NCBI RefSeq assembly: GCF_002994655.1
Contig: NZ_PPDL01000009.1
Span: 1-64,000 of the forward strand
From: Corynebacterium sp. 13CS0277
Lineage (GTDB): Bacteria; Actinomycetota; Actinomycetes; Mycobacteriales; Mycobacteriaceae
Reading direction: 5' to 3'
DNA: 64,000 nt
Shown: in pieces, positions 7,337 through 18,578 of the stretch
Numbering within the stretch: the stretch's first letter is position 1
How the letters are laid out: each line of letters begins with the position of its first letter
Made by a program: the position numbers and the translations under genes
The notes under the pieces: generated by a model
Told to the model about the DNA's origin: nothing
The model's input: only the letters and a program-made list of their open reading frames with translations
Database searches by the model: none

Positions 7337-9787
7337 CTACGTCGTCCCGCCGTCAGTGAAGCGCACGTGCAGCTCCTCCACCCAGCGGCACATCACCGCG
7401 ACGGGCGCGACCAATTCGTGCAACTCCGCATTGGGAATATTCCGCCACGTGTCCAGCACCTGCACCACTGCGGACCCCAGCGTCGCATCGGCGACGTCCC
7501 CCAGATCCTTCCTGCCCTGCAGGCTACTCAGTTCCTGCGGAGTCAGCCTGCTTGTCACGAAGCGCTTCTCCGCCAGCTTCAGGAAGGGCTTGAGCAGGTC
7601 CAGCAGCTGTTCACTGGTGACGTCCGGAGTCTGGGCGAGCTGAGCGCTCGCCTGGCTGAGAGCCTCCACAATCCCTTCAGGCTCCTTCACCGGGGTGTTC
7701 TCGCGTGCGTCCTCCTCGACGGTCTCCGACGGGTAGTAGCTGATCGTGACTCGATCGAGGTCCTTTTCCATGTGCCGGCAGGCTGCACGGACAACGCCGA
7801 GGGATTGCATCGCCGAGAACGTGCCCCGCAGGTACACCGCCGGCGCGACCTCGCGCAGAATCACACCCTCCGGAACCTCGTTGCCAGTGGCGATGACGAA
7901 ATTAGGATTGTTTCGCGCATAGGCGAGGAACGCATCACGCTGCTCACTGGCGAGATGCCCAAGCAACAGGTTCGTCAGCTCGGCCCAACTGCCCACAAAG
8001 ACGTCACCGTCGCCCACATCGAAAGACCGCACCTTCAGATTCACCGGGCGGAAATCCTCCGCCAAAGTCACGGTGTCGTACTCCCGCATCGGGGGCGAAA
8101 AATCTGTCGAGGGCATCACCCAATAATCCAACGCCCGCTGGGTCAGCCGCTCAGTCCGGGCGGCCATCGCAGACTCGTCCCACCGCTCGGCGTTCTTCAC
8201 GTCGTCGTTGAGCCGATAAGGAGTGACAGCGAATCCGCCGCGCATCGACTTCTTGTCAGCAAAACTGCGGTTGCTGTAGCTCGTGTTGTACCCCGTGATG
8301 GTGAGGTTTCCGAGGCTATGGATCCAGGTGCGGTGCACCCGTTCCCAATTCGGGCCGAGTTCTTCCCGCCACTGCTCCGTCAACGTCTGCGGCATGATGT
8401 GCTCCACCGAGAGCTCACCCGACTCGAGACCGCCTGCGACGTCCACCACGTCTTTACTGTCGGTGTTCTCCAGACAATGGAACAGATACGTGCGGTAGCT
8501 CTTCCGCAGCTTGTACACGGGCAAGCTCGCGAGCGAATTCGCCACATCCTCATCGCGCGGGAAGTAGCCCGAGGCGCCGTTGCGCTGCAACAGAGTGTGG
8601 ATCAGCACGTCAGCGAAATCGACGTCCGGCTGACGCTTGCGCGCCAACTCGCGGTACAAGGTGGCGAAGGATTTATTCAGGCCCGTGGTCTGCACCCCGA
8701 ACAGCATGCGCCGGGCGATATACGTGTCGACGATCTCGACGATACGGGTGAAGTCGGCGGGAGAAATCGTCCCCTCCCGCACTTCCTTCAGCACCGGCAG
8801 CATGAAGGGCTGCACGACATCGATGTTGAGGAGCTGGAAGCGCTTGAGTCGCTGATCTGCCGCCGGCACCCCTGTCGTCGCGTGGACGAAGTCCCGGAGG
8901 CTGATCGAGTACTCCCGCATCTCCTCCAACAGTTCCCGGGCATCCAGGTCGTTCTTCTTCCGGTAGTTCTGGAAGACCTCATAGACCCGGTCTTTGCGGG
9001 GTGCCTGCTCCAGCTTGGTCGTCAGATACGCGCGAATGAAGGCGTCCGTCTTGTACCCGACGTTGACCTCGATGACGTTCCAGTAGTGCTCATACAGGTG
9101 GCGCTGCGTCGCAATGTCCAACCCCATGAGGATCGCGTTACGGATCTTGTCCGCTTCGGCCAGCGCAAGCCCAGTCGAGTTCAACGACTCAAAGATGCGC
9201 TGGGGATCGTCCGTGGCCTGCAGATCGAGGTACATGACTTCGAGCTTCTCGAACGCCGACCACAGCTCATCGCCACTGATGTCGGAGGCACGAAGCCGAC
9301 GCCGAAAGAAGCGGTAATTCGCCGTGATCGACGACGTCTCGATCGGCTCCCCTAAGCTTCCCTCCCCGAAAATCCGGTTGTATGCCTCCTGGTCATTTTT
9401 CACCGGCTTGAGCTTGATCTTCGCGCTCAGCTCCGCACAATCGTCATCCCGCATGAGGTAGGACTTCCGAATCCGGTGCGCAGTCCCCGGATCCAGATCA
9501 ATCTCCCCCGCCGCTGCGCCATGCACCAACGCCAGCATCAGCAAACTCGAGGTCGTGATGCGCTGCTGGCCGTCGATAATGATCCTGCGGAAAGAGCCCT
9601 CGGGCTGGAAGACGACCACCCCGAAGAAGTGGTTCGCCAACCCCTTACGGGCGATGTCTTCGAGGTCTTCCACGAGCCGCTCGCAGTGGCGTTCCTGCCA
9701 GTCGTAGTTCCGCTGATAGACGGGGATGACGAGCTCATTGCTCGCACCATCGAACACCTTCGTCAGTTCGATCACATTGCCCTTCAC
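7337..9787 (-). CDS. DUF262/DUF1524 GmrSD-like restriction endonuclease
   Basis: This 816-residue protein has two nuclease-type domains. The N-terminal DUF262 (ParB-like) domain begins with an IPVYQRNYDW block (21-30) and contains DGQQRIT at residues 72-78. A DUF1524 His-Me finger is seen as EHIMPQ (462-467), HSLGNLTI (490-497) and the Asn residues after it. This pairing defines single-chain GmrSD-type (type IV, modification-dependent) restriction enzymes and the related BrxU group. About 230 further residues follow the nuclease domain, containing a compact alpha/beta stretch (about 590-690) I cannot assign. GTG 9787 gives the canonical start (V/M-KGNVIELTK) with GGCGGAG upstream; in-frame starts further upstream are less likely. 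It is probably a defence gene against phage DNA with modified bases. Confidence 0.85.
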   Translation of the reverse strand: MKGNVIELTKVFDGASNELVIPVYQRNYDWQERHCERLVEDLEDIARKGLANHFFGVVVFQPEGSFRRIIIDGQQRITTSSLLMLALVHGAAAGEIDLDPGTAHRIRKSYLMRDDDCAELSAKIKLKPVKNDQEAYNRIFGEGSLGEPIETSSITANYRFFRRRLRASDISGDELWSAFEKLEVMYLDLQATDDPQRIFESLNSTGLALAEADKIRNAILMGLDIATQRHLYEHYWNVIEVNVGYKTDAFIRAYLTTKLEQAPRKDRVYEVFQNYRKKNDLDARELLEEMREYSISLRDFVHATTGVPAADQRLKRFQLLNIDVVQPFMLPVLKEVREGTISPADFTRIVEIVDTYIARRMLFGVQTTGLNKSFATLYRELARKRQPDVDFADVLIHTLLQRNGASGYFPRDEDVANSLASLPVYKLRKSYRTYLFHCLENTDSKDVVDVAGGLESGELSVEHIMPQTLTEQWREELGPNWERVHRTWIHSLGNLTITGYNTSYSNRSFADKKSMRGGFAVTPYRLNDDVKNAERWDESAMAARTERLTQRALDYWVMPSTDFSPPMREYDTVTLAEDFRPVNLKVRSFDVGDGDVFVGSWAELTNLLLGHLASEQRDAFLAYARNNPNFVIATGNEVPEGVILREVAPAVYLRGTFSAMQSLGVVRAACRHMEKDLDRVTISYYPSETVEEDARENTPVKEPEGIVEALSQASAQLAQTPDVTSEQLLDLLKPFLKLAEKRFVTSRLTPQELSSLQGRKDLGDVADATLGSAVVQVLDTWRNIPNAELHELVAPVAVMCRWVEELHVRFTDGGTT

Positions 9788-9945
9788 CGTCTCCGCCTTT
9801 CGTCCCGTGGGGTGACACCGCGCTCGTCGAGCCGATGCATCTCCATCATTCTGCGCACTCACTATCCCACACCGCACAACCCGCCGTGGCCATGGCCCGC
9901 GCACCACGCCAACGCTGCGCGAACGCCATACCCACAACAGCACAA

Positions 9946-9979
9946 AGCCTGCCCTGGCGCGGGTGCGCGAGGACAGGCT
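9946..9979 (-). terminator. Terminator of guaB3
   Basis: AGCCTG-C-CC (9946-9954) pairs with GG-A-CAGGCT (9971-9979), with one internal mismatch. In the minus direction it is followed by TTTGTGCTG, a short T-rich tail. It lies 31 bases beyond the guaB3 stop. Confidence 0.55.
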
Positions 9980-10010
9980 GGGGGTGGGATGCACCCGGTG
10001 GGACGCCGGG

Positions 10011-11120
10011 TTAGACCGCGAGGTCGGCCTTCTGGAACTTCTTCAGCTCCGTGAAGCCGCACTTCGCCATCGCGCGCTTCAAACCACCCACGAAGTTGAG
10101 GGTGCCCGTCGGGTCAGAGCTCGGGCCGTGAAGCACGACAGCCAACGGCACCAGTTCTTCATCGTCGGCGTACGCCGCCATGGTGCCGCGCGGGAAGCGC
10201 GGGTGCGCGGCCACGGCGTTCCAGTACACGCCCTTGCCGCCGGCTTCCTGAGCTGCGGCCAGCGGCGCGCCGAGCACCACTGCGTCCGCACCGCATGCAA
10301 TCGCCTTCACAGCGTCACCGGAGTACAAGATGCCGCCATCGGCGAGCACGTGCACGTAGCGGCCCTCAGTCTCGTCAAGGTAGTCGCGGCGGGCGGCAGC
10401 CACATCGGCGATGGCGGTCGCCATCGGGGTATCGATACCCAGCGCCCACGGGGAGGTCGTGTCGCCGCCACCGACGATGACGCCCGCCACACCGGCACGC
10501 ATGAGGTGCAGCGCGGTGTGGTAGTCGTGCACGCCACCAGCGATAACCGGCACGTCGAGGGAACCGACGAACTCCTTGAGGTTGAGCGCCTCACCGGAGG
10601 GCTCCACGTGCTCCGCGGAGACGATGGTGCCCTGGATGAACAGGATTTCCGCGCCCGCCTTGATGACGACGGGGGCGAGCTCCCGGGCGTTCTGCGGAGA
10701 GACACGCACCGCGACCGTCGCCCCGGAGGCACGCACCTCGGCGATCCGCTCGGCGAGGAGCTCCTCGTCCAGCGGGGCTGCATGCAGGTCCTGCAGCACC
10801 TTGTTCGGGTCCTCCGCGAACGCGGCCTCACGCACCTGCGCCAGCGCGGCATCCAGGTCAGCGTGGCGCCCCCACAGGCCCTCCGCGTTGATGACACCCA
10901 TGCCACCCTGGCGGTCCATCTCGATGACGAACTCCGGGGATGCCAGCGCATCCGTCGGGTGCGACACGAACGGCACATCAAAAGTGTACGCATCGATGTG
11001 CCAGGTGGTGTTCACGTCCTTGCTGCTGCGGGTCCGCCGCGACGGAATGATGGACACATCGTCCAGGTTGTACCCGCGACGGGCCTGACGCCCCATGCCG
11101 ATTTCTACAAATTCTCGCAT
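10011..11120 (-). CDS. guaB3: GuaB3 family IMP dehydrogenase-related protein
   Basis: This 369-residue IMPDH/GMP-reductase-fold protein of the actinobacterial GuaB3 family normally lies directly downstream of guaB. It has a TIM-barrel with the phosphate-binding turns (GVIVGGGDTTSP, ADGGILYSGDAVKAIACGADAVVLG). It lacks both the CBS domains and the usual catalytic GSIC-type loop of classical IMP dehydrogenase. Its true reaction is not settled to my knowledge. The start at 11120 gives MREFVEIG, the typical N-terminus. It follows guaB on the same strand after 171 bases. No guaA gene follows it in this window. Confidence 0.88.
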   Translation of the reverse strand: MREFVEIGMGRQARRGYNLDDVSIIPSRRTRSSKDVNTTWHIDAYTFDVPFVSHPTDALASPEFVIEMDRQGGMGVINAEGLWGRHADLDAALAQVREAAFAEDPNKVLQDLHAAPLDEELLAERIAEVRASGATVAVRVSPQNARELAPVVIKAGAEILFIQGTIVSAEHVEPSGEALNLKEFVGSLDVPVIAGGVHDYHTALHLMRAGVAGVIVGGGDTTSPWALGIDTPMATAIADVAAARRDYLDETEGRYVHVLADGGILYSGDAVKAIACGADAVVLGAPLAAAQEAGGKGVYWNAVAAHPRFPRGTMAAYADDEELVPLAVVLHGPSSDPTGTLNFVGGLKRAMAKCGFTELKKFQKADLAV

Positions 11121-11214
11121 AACGCCTTCACTCTACCCGCCCACGCAGACCCAGCAGGGACGAATCCCCACGACGACACGTTATGACACGTCACCCCGAA
11201 CGCGGCAACGCCGC

Positions 11215-11252
11215 CCCGCCCCACCCCGGTCACGGACGTGTGAAGGGGCGGG
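11215..11252 (-). terminator. Possible guaB terminator hairpin
   Basis: CCCGCCCC (11215-11222) pairs with GGGGCGGG (11245-11252) in the guaB-guaB3 gap. No T-tract follows, so it may only partly reduce read-through into guaB3. Confidence 0.35.
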
Positions 11253-11291
11253 ACGCAGGCGGCGCAGCAGCGGTGTCGACGCGGTCGACGG

Positions 11292-13436
<2,145 letters not shown>

Positions 13437-13805
13437 GTGTTCCCGAACGAATTGCCTCTGGACCCTTTCGCCAACGACCCCAACGACCCGGCGAAGCTGC
13501 TCGACGACCTTGATGACTTCCCGGTCATCACCCCGAAGGATCGTCAGGATGCAGCAGCCGACCTGCAGACCATCCAACTGGTCCGCCCCGTGCTGTCCCT
13601 GCGCGGCGTCGACGGCACCTGCTTTACCTGTGAAGACTGCGAGCAGGTTCACTACTACCCCTGGGACATGCTCGAGGCCGCTGTGCGCGCCACGATGAAC
13701 GGTGAAGTCGCGCCCATCCACGAGCCTGCCGTCAACCAGGACCCCACCCGCTACGTCTCCTGGGACTACCTCCTAGGCTACGCCGACGGCATGATGCTGA
13801 GCTAA
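13437..13805 (+). CDS. DUF5319 domain protein
   Basis: This 122-residue acidic protein matches the DUF5319 family found beside sigD/guaB in actinobacteria (the Rv3412-type gene in M. tuberculosis, from memory). It has an N-terminal DPF-NDPNDPAKLLDDLD segment and a central CFTCEDCEQVHYYPWDM motif with three Cys in a CxxCxxC pattern, suggesting metal or redox binding. It ends in a helix (YLLGYADGMML). GTG 13437 gives VFPNELPLDPF, the expected N-terminus. It is convergent with rsdA. Its function is unknown. Confidence 0.88.
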   Translation: MFPNELPLDPFANDPNDPAKLLDDLDDFPVITPKDRQDAAADLQTIQLVRPVLSLRGVDGTCFTCEDCEQVHYYPWDMLEAAVRATMNGEVAPIHEPAVNQDPTRYVSWDYLLGYADGMMLS

Positions 13806-13825
13806 CACCCCTTTCCCGCCCATCT

Positions 13826-13855
13826 TTCCCCTGTCGCGCACGCGCACCAGGGGAA
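13826..13855. terminator. Hairpin between DUF5319 gene and rsdA
   Basis: TTCCCCTG (13826-13833) pairs with CAGGGGAA (13848-13855) around a 14-base loop in the convergent gap, where it could stop transcription from both sides. No T-tract is present. Confidence 0.5.
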
Positions 13856-13974
13856 GGTCGACGGCGGCTCGGCGCAGGCGCGCCCGCGGGAACACCACGA
13901 CACACATGCGACAGCCCACGTCGCCAGGCACTGACTGTGCCGGCGCCCGTTGGCTGTTTTTCGTGATGTCGTCG

Positions 13975-15024
13975 TTAGTCGGCGACGCGGGTATCGATCT
14001 CCGCCACAATGCCATCATCGGGGCTGGCGACCGTGGTCTCCGCAATCGGGTCAATCTCGCCCACGTTCGGGGTGTCGACCGTCGGCTCAGGGATCACGAC
14101 CTCCGGGGGAATCTCCACCGCCATCGTCGGCAGCTGCGTGGTGCGCTGCGGATCCGGTACCACCGGGTCAATCTCCGCCGGCGCCTGCGGGGCCACCGTC
14201 TTCGTCACCGTCGACACCACAGTCGTCGGGGCCTCAGACTTACGCTCCTCACTCGGCGGCTGCGGCGACGGGGTCGCCGTCACCGTCACGGTGTCGGTCG
14301 CGGTTTCCCGCTGCGTGACCGTCACCCGCGGCTGCTCCGCCGGCTTCGGGGTCGGCTTCTGATTGCTCAGGTCGTTGGCCAAGGCCTTCGCCTTGTCCAG
14401 CAATGCCAACGCGCCCTCGATATCACCGGAATCGGTGCGGCTTCCCGCCTCATCAAGGGTGGTCGCCAACTCCACAACAGCGGCATGGTCGCCAAAGATC
14501 GCGGTATTAGCGCCCCACAGCGGGGACCCCGGGGTGGCGTTGTGGATCGCCACCCCCGACCCTGCAATGAGCAGGGTGGCGGCGGCAGCGCCCACCAGGC
14601 CGGACATGAAGTTGCTGCCCCGGCGACGGCGACGGGCAGCCAGGTCGATGACCTGAGCCCCGCCCGCAGATGCGGTAGCGGTTGGCGTGGGTGCAGCAGA
14701 TGCCGAAGGTGCGGCTTCGGCACCTGCTGCAAGTCGAGGATCGGCCGCAGCCGAATCGCCAAGCCCCGCGGACGCGGTTCCCACGGGCGGGAACACCGTC
14801 GTCGGCGCAGCATCCATCCCCGCATCGTCCACCAACACAGGGGCGGGCGGCATGGGGGCGGAGTCAATGCTGTGCTTCAGTTCCAGCAGCAGCCCGGCGA
14901 GCGGGTCCATCCCGCCGCTCGGGTCGGTACCCGCAGCCAACGCATCGAGGAACGCGTCATCTGCCGCGATCTCCCCAAGACGCTTGTCGACGAGGCCCTG
15001 GCCTTCGTCGTGTGCGTGCTTCAT
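13975..15024 (-). CDS. rsdA: Anti-sigma-D factor RsdA
   Basis: This 349-residue membrane-spanning anti-sigma factor holds SigD inactive. The N-terminal SigD-binding part shows the expected ADDAFLDALAAG and DPLAGLLLELK helices (about residues 20-52). A single membrane segment follows a basic stop (ARRRRRGSNF) at about 139-160. The external part is Pro/Thr/Val-rich (VTVTQRETATDTVTVTATP), as in mucin-like stalks. Its ATG overlaps the sigD stop by four bases (ATGA), so the two are translationally coupled. The C-terminal tail is long and low in complexity compared with its neighbours. Confidence 0.9.
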   Translation of the reverse strand: MKHAHDEGQGLVDKRLGEIAADDAFLDALAAGTDPSGGMDPLAGLLLELKHSIDSAPMPPAPVLVDDAGMDAAPTTVFPPVGTASAGLGDSAAADPRLAAGAEAAPSASAAPTPTATASAGGAQVIDLAARRRRRGSNFMSGLVGAAAATLLIAGSGVAIHNATPGSPLWGANTAIFGDHAAVVELATTLDEAGSRTDSGDIEGALALLDKAKALANDLSNQKPTPKPAEQPRVTVTQRETATDTVTVTATPSPQPPSEERKSEAPTTVVSTVTKTVAPQAPAEIDPVVPDPQRTTQLPTMAVEIPPEVVIPEPTVDTPNVGEIDPIAETTVASPDDGIVAEIDTRVAD

Positions 15025-15587
15025 TGCTGCTCCTGGTCGTTCAACATTTTTCTCAAATTCGCGAGCGCCCGATGTTGGGCAACCCGCACAGCACCCGGGG
15101 TAGACCCCACAATGGCTGCTGTTTCCTCGGCGCTACGACCTTCAAACACTCGAAGGATGATGATGTCTCGCGCTTTGTCACTTAGTGCATCGAGCAGAAG
15201 GCGCACTCTGTTACTTCCATCCGCAACCAGCGCATATGCCTCAGGTGTGTCGTGCTCGAGGGCGGTTTCCGGCACCTCTTCTGTGGGCGAGGATTTATCC
15301 CTGCCCTGAAAGCGGTGGGCGTCGGCCACCTTGTTTGATGCGATGCCATACACGAACGCCATGAAGGGGCGCCCCTGATCGCGGTAGGTGCCGATCGACT
15401 GGGCCACCGCGAGACACACCTCCTGGGTGACATCCTCCGCGGTGGGGTGCTTGCCCGTCGACAGCCGGGCCCGCGTGTAGCGCAGCACCATGGGGTGGAT
15501 GATCTCCATGATGCGCTGACTAGCCGCCCTGTCCCCGCCAGCGGCGGCCGGGACAAGGACGTTCAGCTCACTATCAATGGAGTTCAT
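15021..15587 (-). CDS. sigD: ECF RNA polymerase sigma factor SigD
   Basis: This 188-residue group IV sigma factor has region 2 with AEDVTQEVCLAVAQSI and FMAFVYGIASNKVADAHR, and region 4 with LSDKARDIIILRVFEGRSAEETAAI followed by the recognition helix. Together with RsdA it forms the SigD system, linked in Corynebacterium and Mycobacterium to cell-envelope and mycolate genes. ATG 15587 (MNSIDSELN) gives the usual length; an in-frame ATG at 15632 would add 15 residues with no better signal. It overlaps rsdA by four bases. Confidence 0.93.
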   Translation of the reverse strand: MNSIDSELNVLVPAAAGGDRAASQRIMEIIHPMVLRYTRARLSTGKHPTAEDVTQEVCLAVAQSIGTYRDQGRPFMAFVYGIASNKVADAHRFQGRDKSSPTEEVPETALEHDTPEAYALVADGSNRVRLLLDALSDKARDIIILRVFEGRSAEETAAIVGSTPGAVRVAQHRALANLRKMLNDQEQQ

Positions 15588-15996
15588 GTCGTCTTTGCTG
15601 TCGTGAAACGTGCGATGGGCAACAGAGCACACACCACCACACAGGCAGGCGTGGGCTCACCAGCGATCATCGGCAGCCACACAGGGGATCCCCGTGGTGC
15701 GGCAGGAGAACTGCAGCACAGCGCCGCCGACACGTCGCCGTGCATTGAATCGTAGCGTGGCGTGAAAACGTTTCATACCGGCTTGGCTCCGCACAGCACC
15801 CCGACACAGCGCCACCTCCCCGGGACGCCATCACCACGAGCCGCACACACCACCTGGGGTGTGCCCAGGTCACCGCGCCCTGCAGCCGCTCCCCACAGAC
15901 CACCGTGTACGCATGCGCGCACCGAGGTGATTCTGCGCACCAGCAGCACTGCAGCCCCACGCTGCGCACTGGGGTTACACACGGCGCACAAGAAAA
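15588..15996. other. Intergenic region upstream of sigD
   Basis: No gene is found. On the minus strand GAAAC (plus-strand GTTTC at 15770-15774) is followed, about 15 bases on, by TACGAT (plus-strand 15749-15754), an ECF-like -35/-10 arrangement about 160 bases before sigD. I find no whiB-type gene here, although one sits between groEL1 and sigD in related genomes as I recall them. Confidence 0.3.
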
Positions 15997-16029
15997 CCGG
16001 ACTGCGGCGCGTGTGGCGCAGCAGTCCGG
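15997..16029 (-). terminator. groEL1 terminator
   Basis: CCGGACTGC (15997-16005) pairs with GCAGTCCGG (16021-16029), extended by GCGC/GCGC inside. On the minus strand it is followed by TTTTCTTG. It lies 43 bases after the groEL1 stop and is a strong intrinsic terminator. Confidence 0.85.
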
Positions 16030-16072
16030 CTTCAATCGTCTACGGGCACATCCTTGCCGCAGGCGGGGTGGA

Positions 16073-17770
<1,698 letters not shown>

Positions 17771-17778
17771 TCAGTGTG

Positions 17779-17868
17779 GATTTAAGAAATAAAAAGGGGG
17801 AAGAAGAGGAAGAAGAAAACCCGCCCGGCACCGCCGCACCCGGCGGCGCACCCCTCGTGTAGGGCGGG
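17779..17868 (-). terminator. groES-groEL1 intercistronic terminator or attenuator
   Basis: On the minus strand, CCCGCCC and GGGCGGG (plus-strand 17862-17868 and 17820-17826) enclose a second GC-rich stem. Roughly 40 bases of almost pure pyrimidine (T/C) follow, down to about 17779. The layout is that of a partial intrinsic terminator that would reduce groEL1 transcription relative to groES. Confidence 0.6.
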
Positions 17869-17912
17869 GCGCCGACGCAGCCGGGTGGTGCGAGCGGGGT
17901 GTCGAGAACGTC

Positions 17913-18209
17913 TTACTTCTCGATGACGGCGAGGATGTCGCGCTGGGCGAGGATGAGGTACTCCTGGCCCTGGTACTTGATCTCGGTGCCGCCGTACTTG
18001 GAGAAGATGACAACGTCGCCCTCGTTGACGTCCATGGGGACGCGCTTGCCGGACTCGTCAAAACGGCCAGCGCCGACGGCGATGACGGTAGCCTCCTGCG
18101 GCTTCTCCTTCGCGGAGTCCGGGATCACCAGGCCGGACGCGGTGGTGGTCTCAGCCTCATTGATCTGAACGAGAATCTTGTCTTCCAACGGCTTGATGTT
18201 GACAGCCAT
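17913..18209 (-). CDS. groES: Co-chaperonin GroES
   Basis: This 98-residue 10-kDa co-chaperonin caps the GroEL ring. It has the [25 protein letters not shown] mobile-loop region at about 6-31 and the conserved [24 protein letters not shown] strand block. ATG 18209 has GGAAGGA 7 bases upstream. It is the first gene of the chaperonin unit and is controlled by the CIRCE element upstream. Confidence 0.97.
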   Translation of the reverse strand: MAVNIKPLEDKILVQINEAETTTASGLVIPDSAKEKPQEATVIAVGAGRFDESGKRVPMDVNEGDVVIFSKYGGTEIKYQGQEYLILAQRDILAVIEK

Positions 18210-18406
18210 GTCGATGTCCTTCCTTGACATATGGGGGTAGCCACATACGTGGAGCGGGGTGTTGTTTATTCGCGTGGCCGCTGCGGGCTCACGCACTCAG
18301 CTATAACGCGTCGGCGATACCCCATCTTCCCGCCTGCGCCGGCCGTTGCCGGACGTGATGTCCTGGCGGTGGCTGCGGTGGCGTGGGGTACGTGACGTGC
18401 ACAACC

Positions 18407-18435
18407 TCGTTAGCACTCTACCCTCGCAAGTGCCA
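18407..18435 (-). promoter_or_regulatory. groES promoter
   Basis: On the minus strand TGGCAC (plus-strand 18430-18435) is followed by 17 bases and TAACGA (18407-18412), a vegetative-type promoter. It is overlaid almost completely by the CIRCE repeat, so repressor binding would block polymerase. Confidence 0.6.
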
Positions 18436-18436
18436 G
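18410..18436. promoter_or_regulatory. CIRCE operator (HrcA site)
   Basis: TTAGCACTC (18410-18418), nine bases, then AAGTGCCAG (18428-18436). This is the CIRCE consensus TTAGCACTC-N9-GAGTGCTAA with one perfect and one diverged arm. HrcA is the known repressor of such sites, so groES and groEL1 are expected to be heat-inducible. Confidence 0.85.
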
Positions 18437-18450
18437 GGTTCAATGAGAGT

Positions 18451-18467
18451 TGAGCGTTGTTCGCTCA
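18451..18467. repeat. TGAGCG/CGCTCA palindrome
   Basis: A perfect 6-base inverted repeat around TTGTT lies 15 bases from CIRCE, between the divergent groES and ATP-grasp genes. It could be a second operator, but it does not match the HAIR consensus that I know. Confidence 0.35.
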
Positions 18468-18578
18468 GAGCTTTCACGCCTGCCATCAGCCGCCCGCGGG
18501 CGGTAGGTTGGTAGCGACCGCGCGGGTGTTTCCCGCGCCCTGATGTTTCACCCACATTGCTCGTGAAGGGTTTTCGCC

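Noticed and set aside
171..9979. Prophage or integrated element
   Set aside because: No integrase, transposase, att repeats or phage structural genes are visible. The block is better described as variable chromosomal genes.
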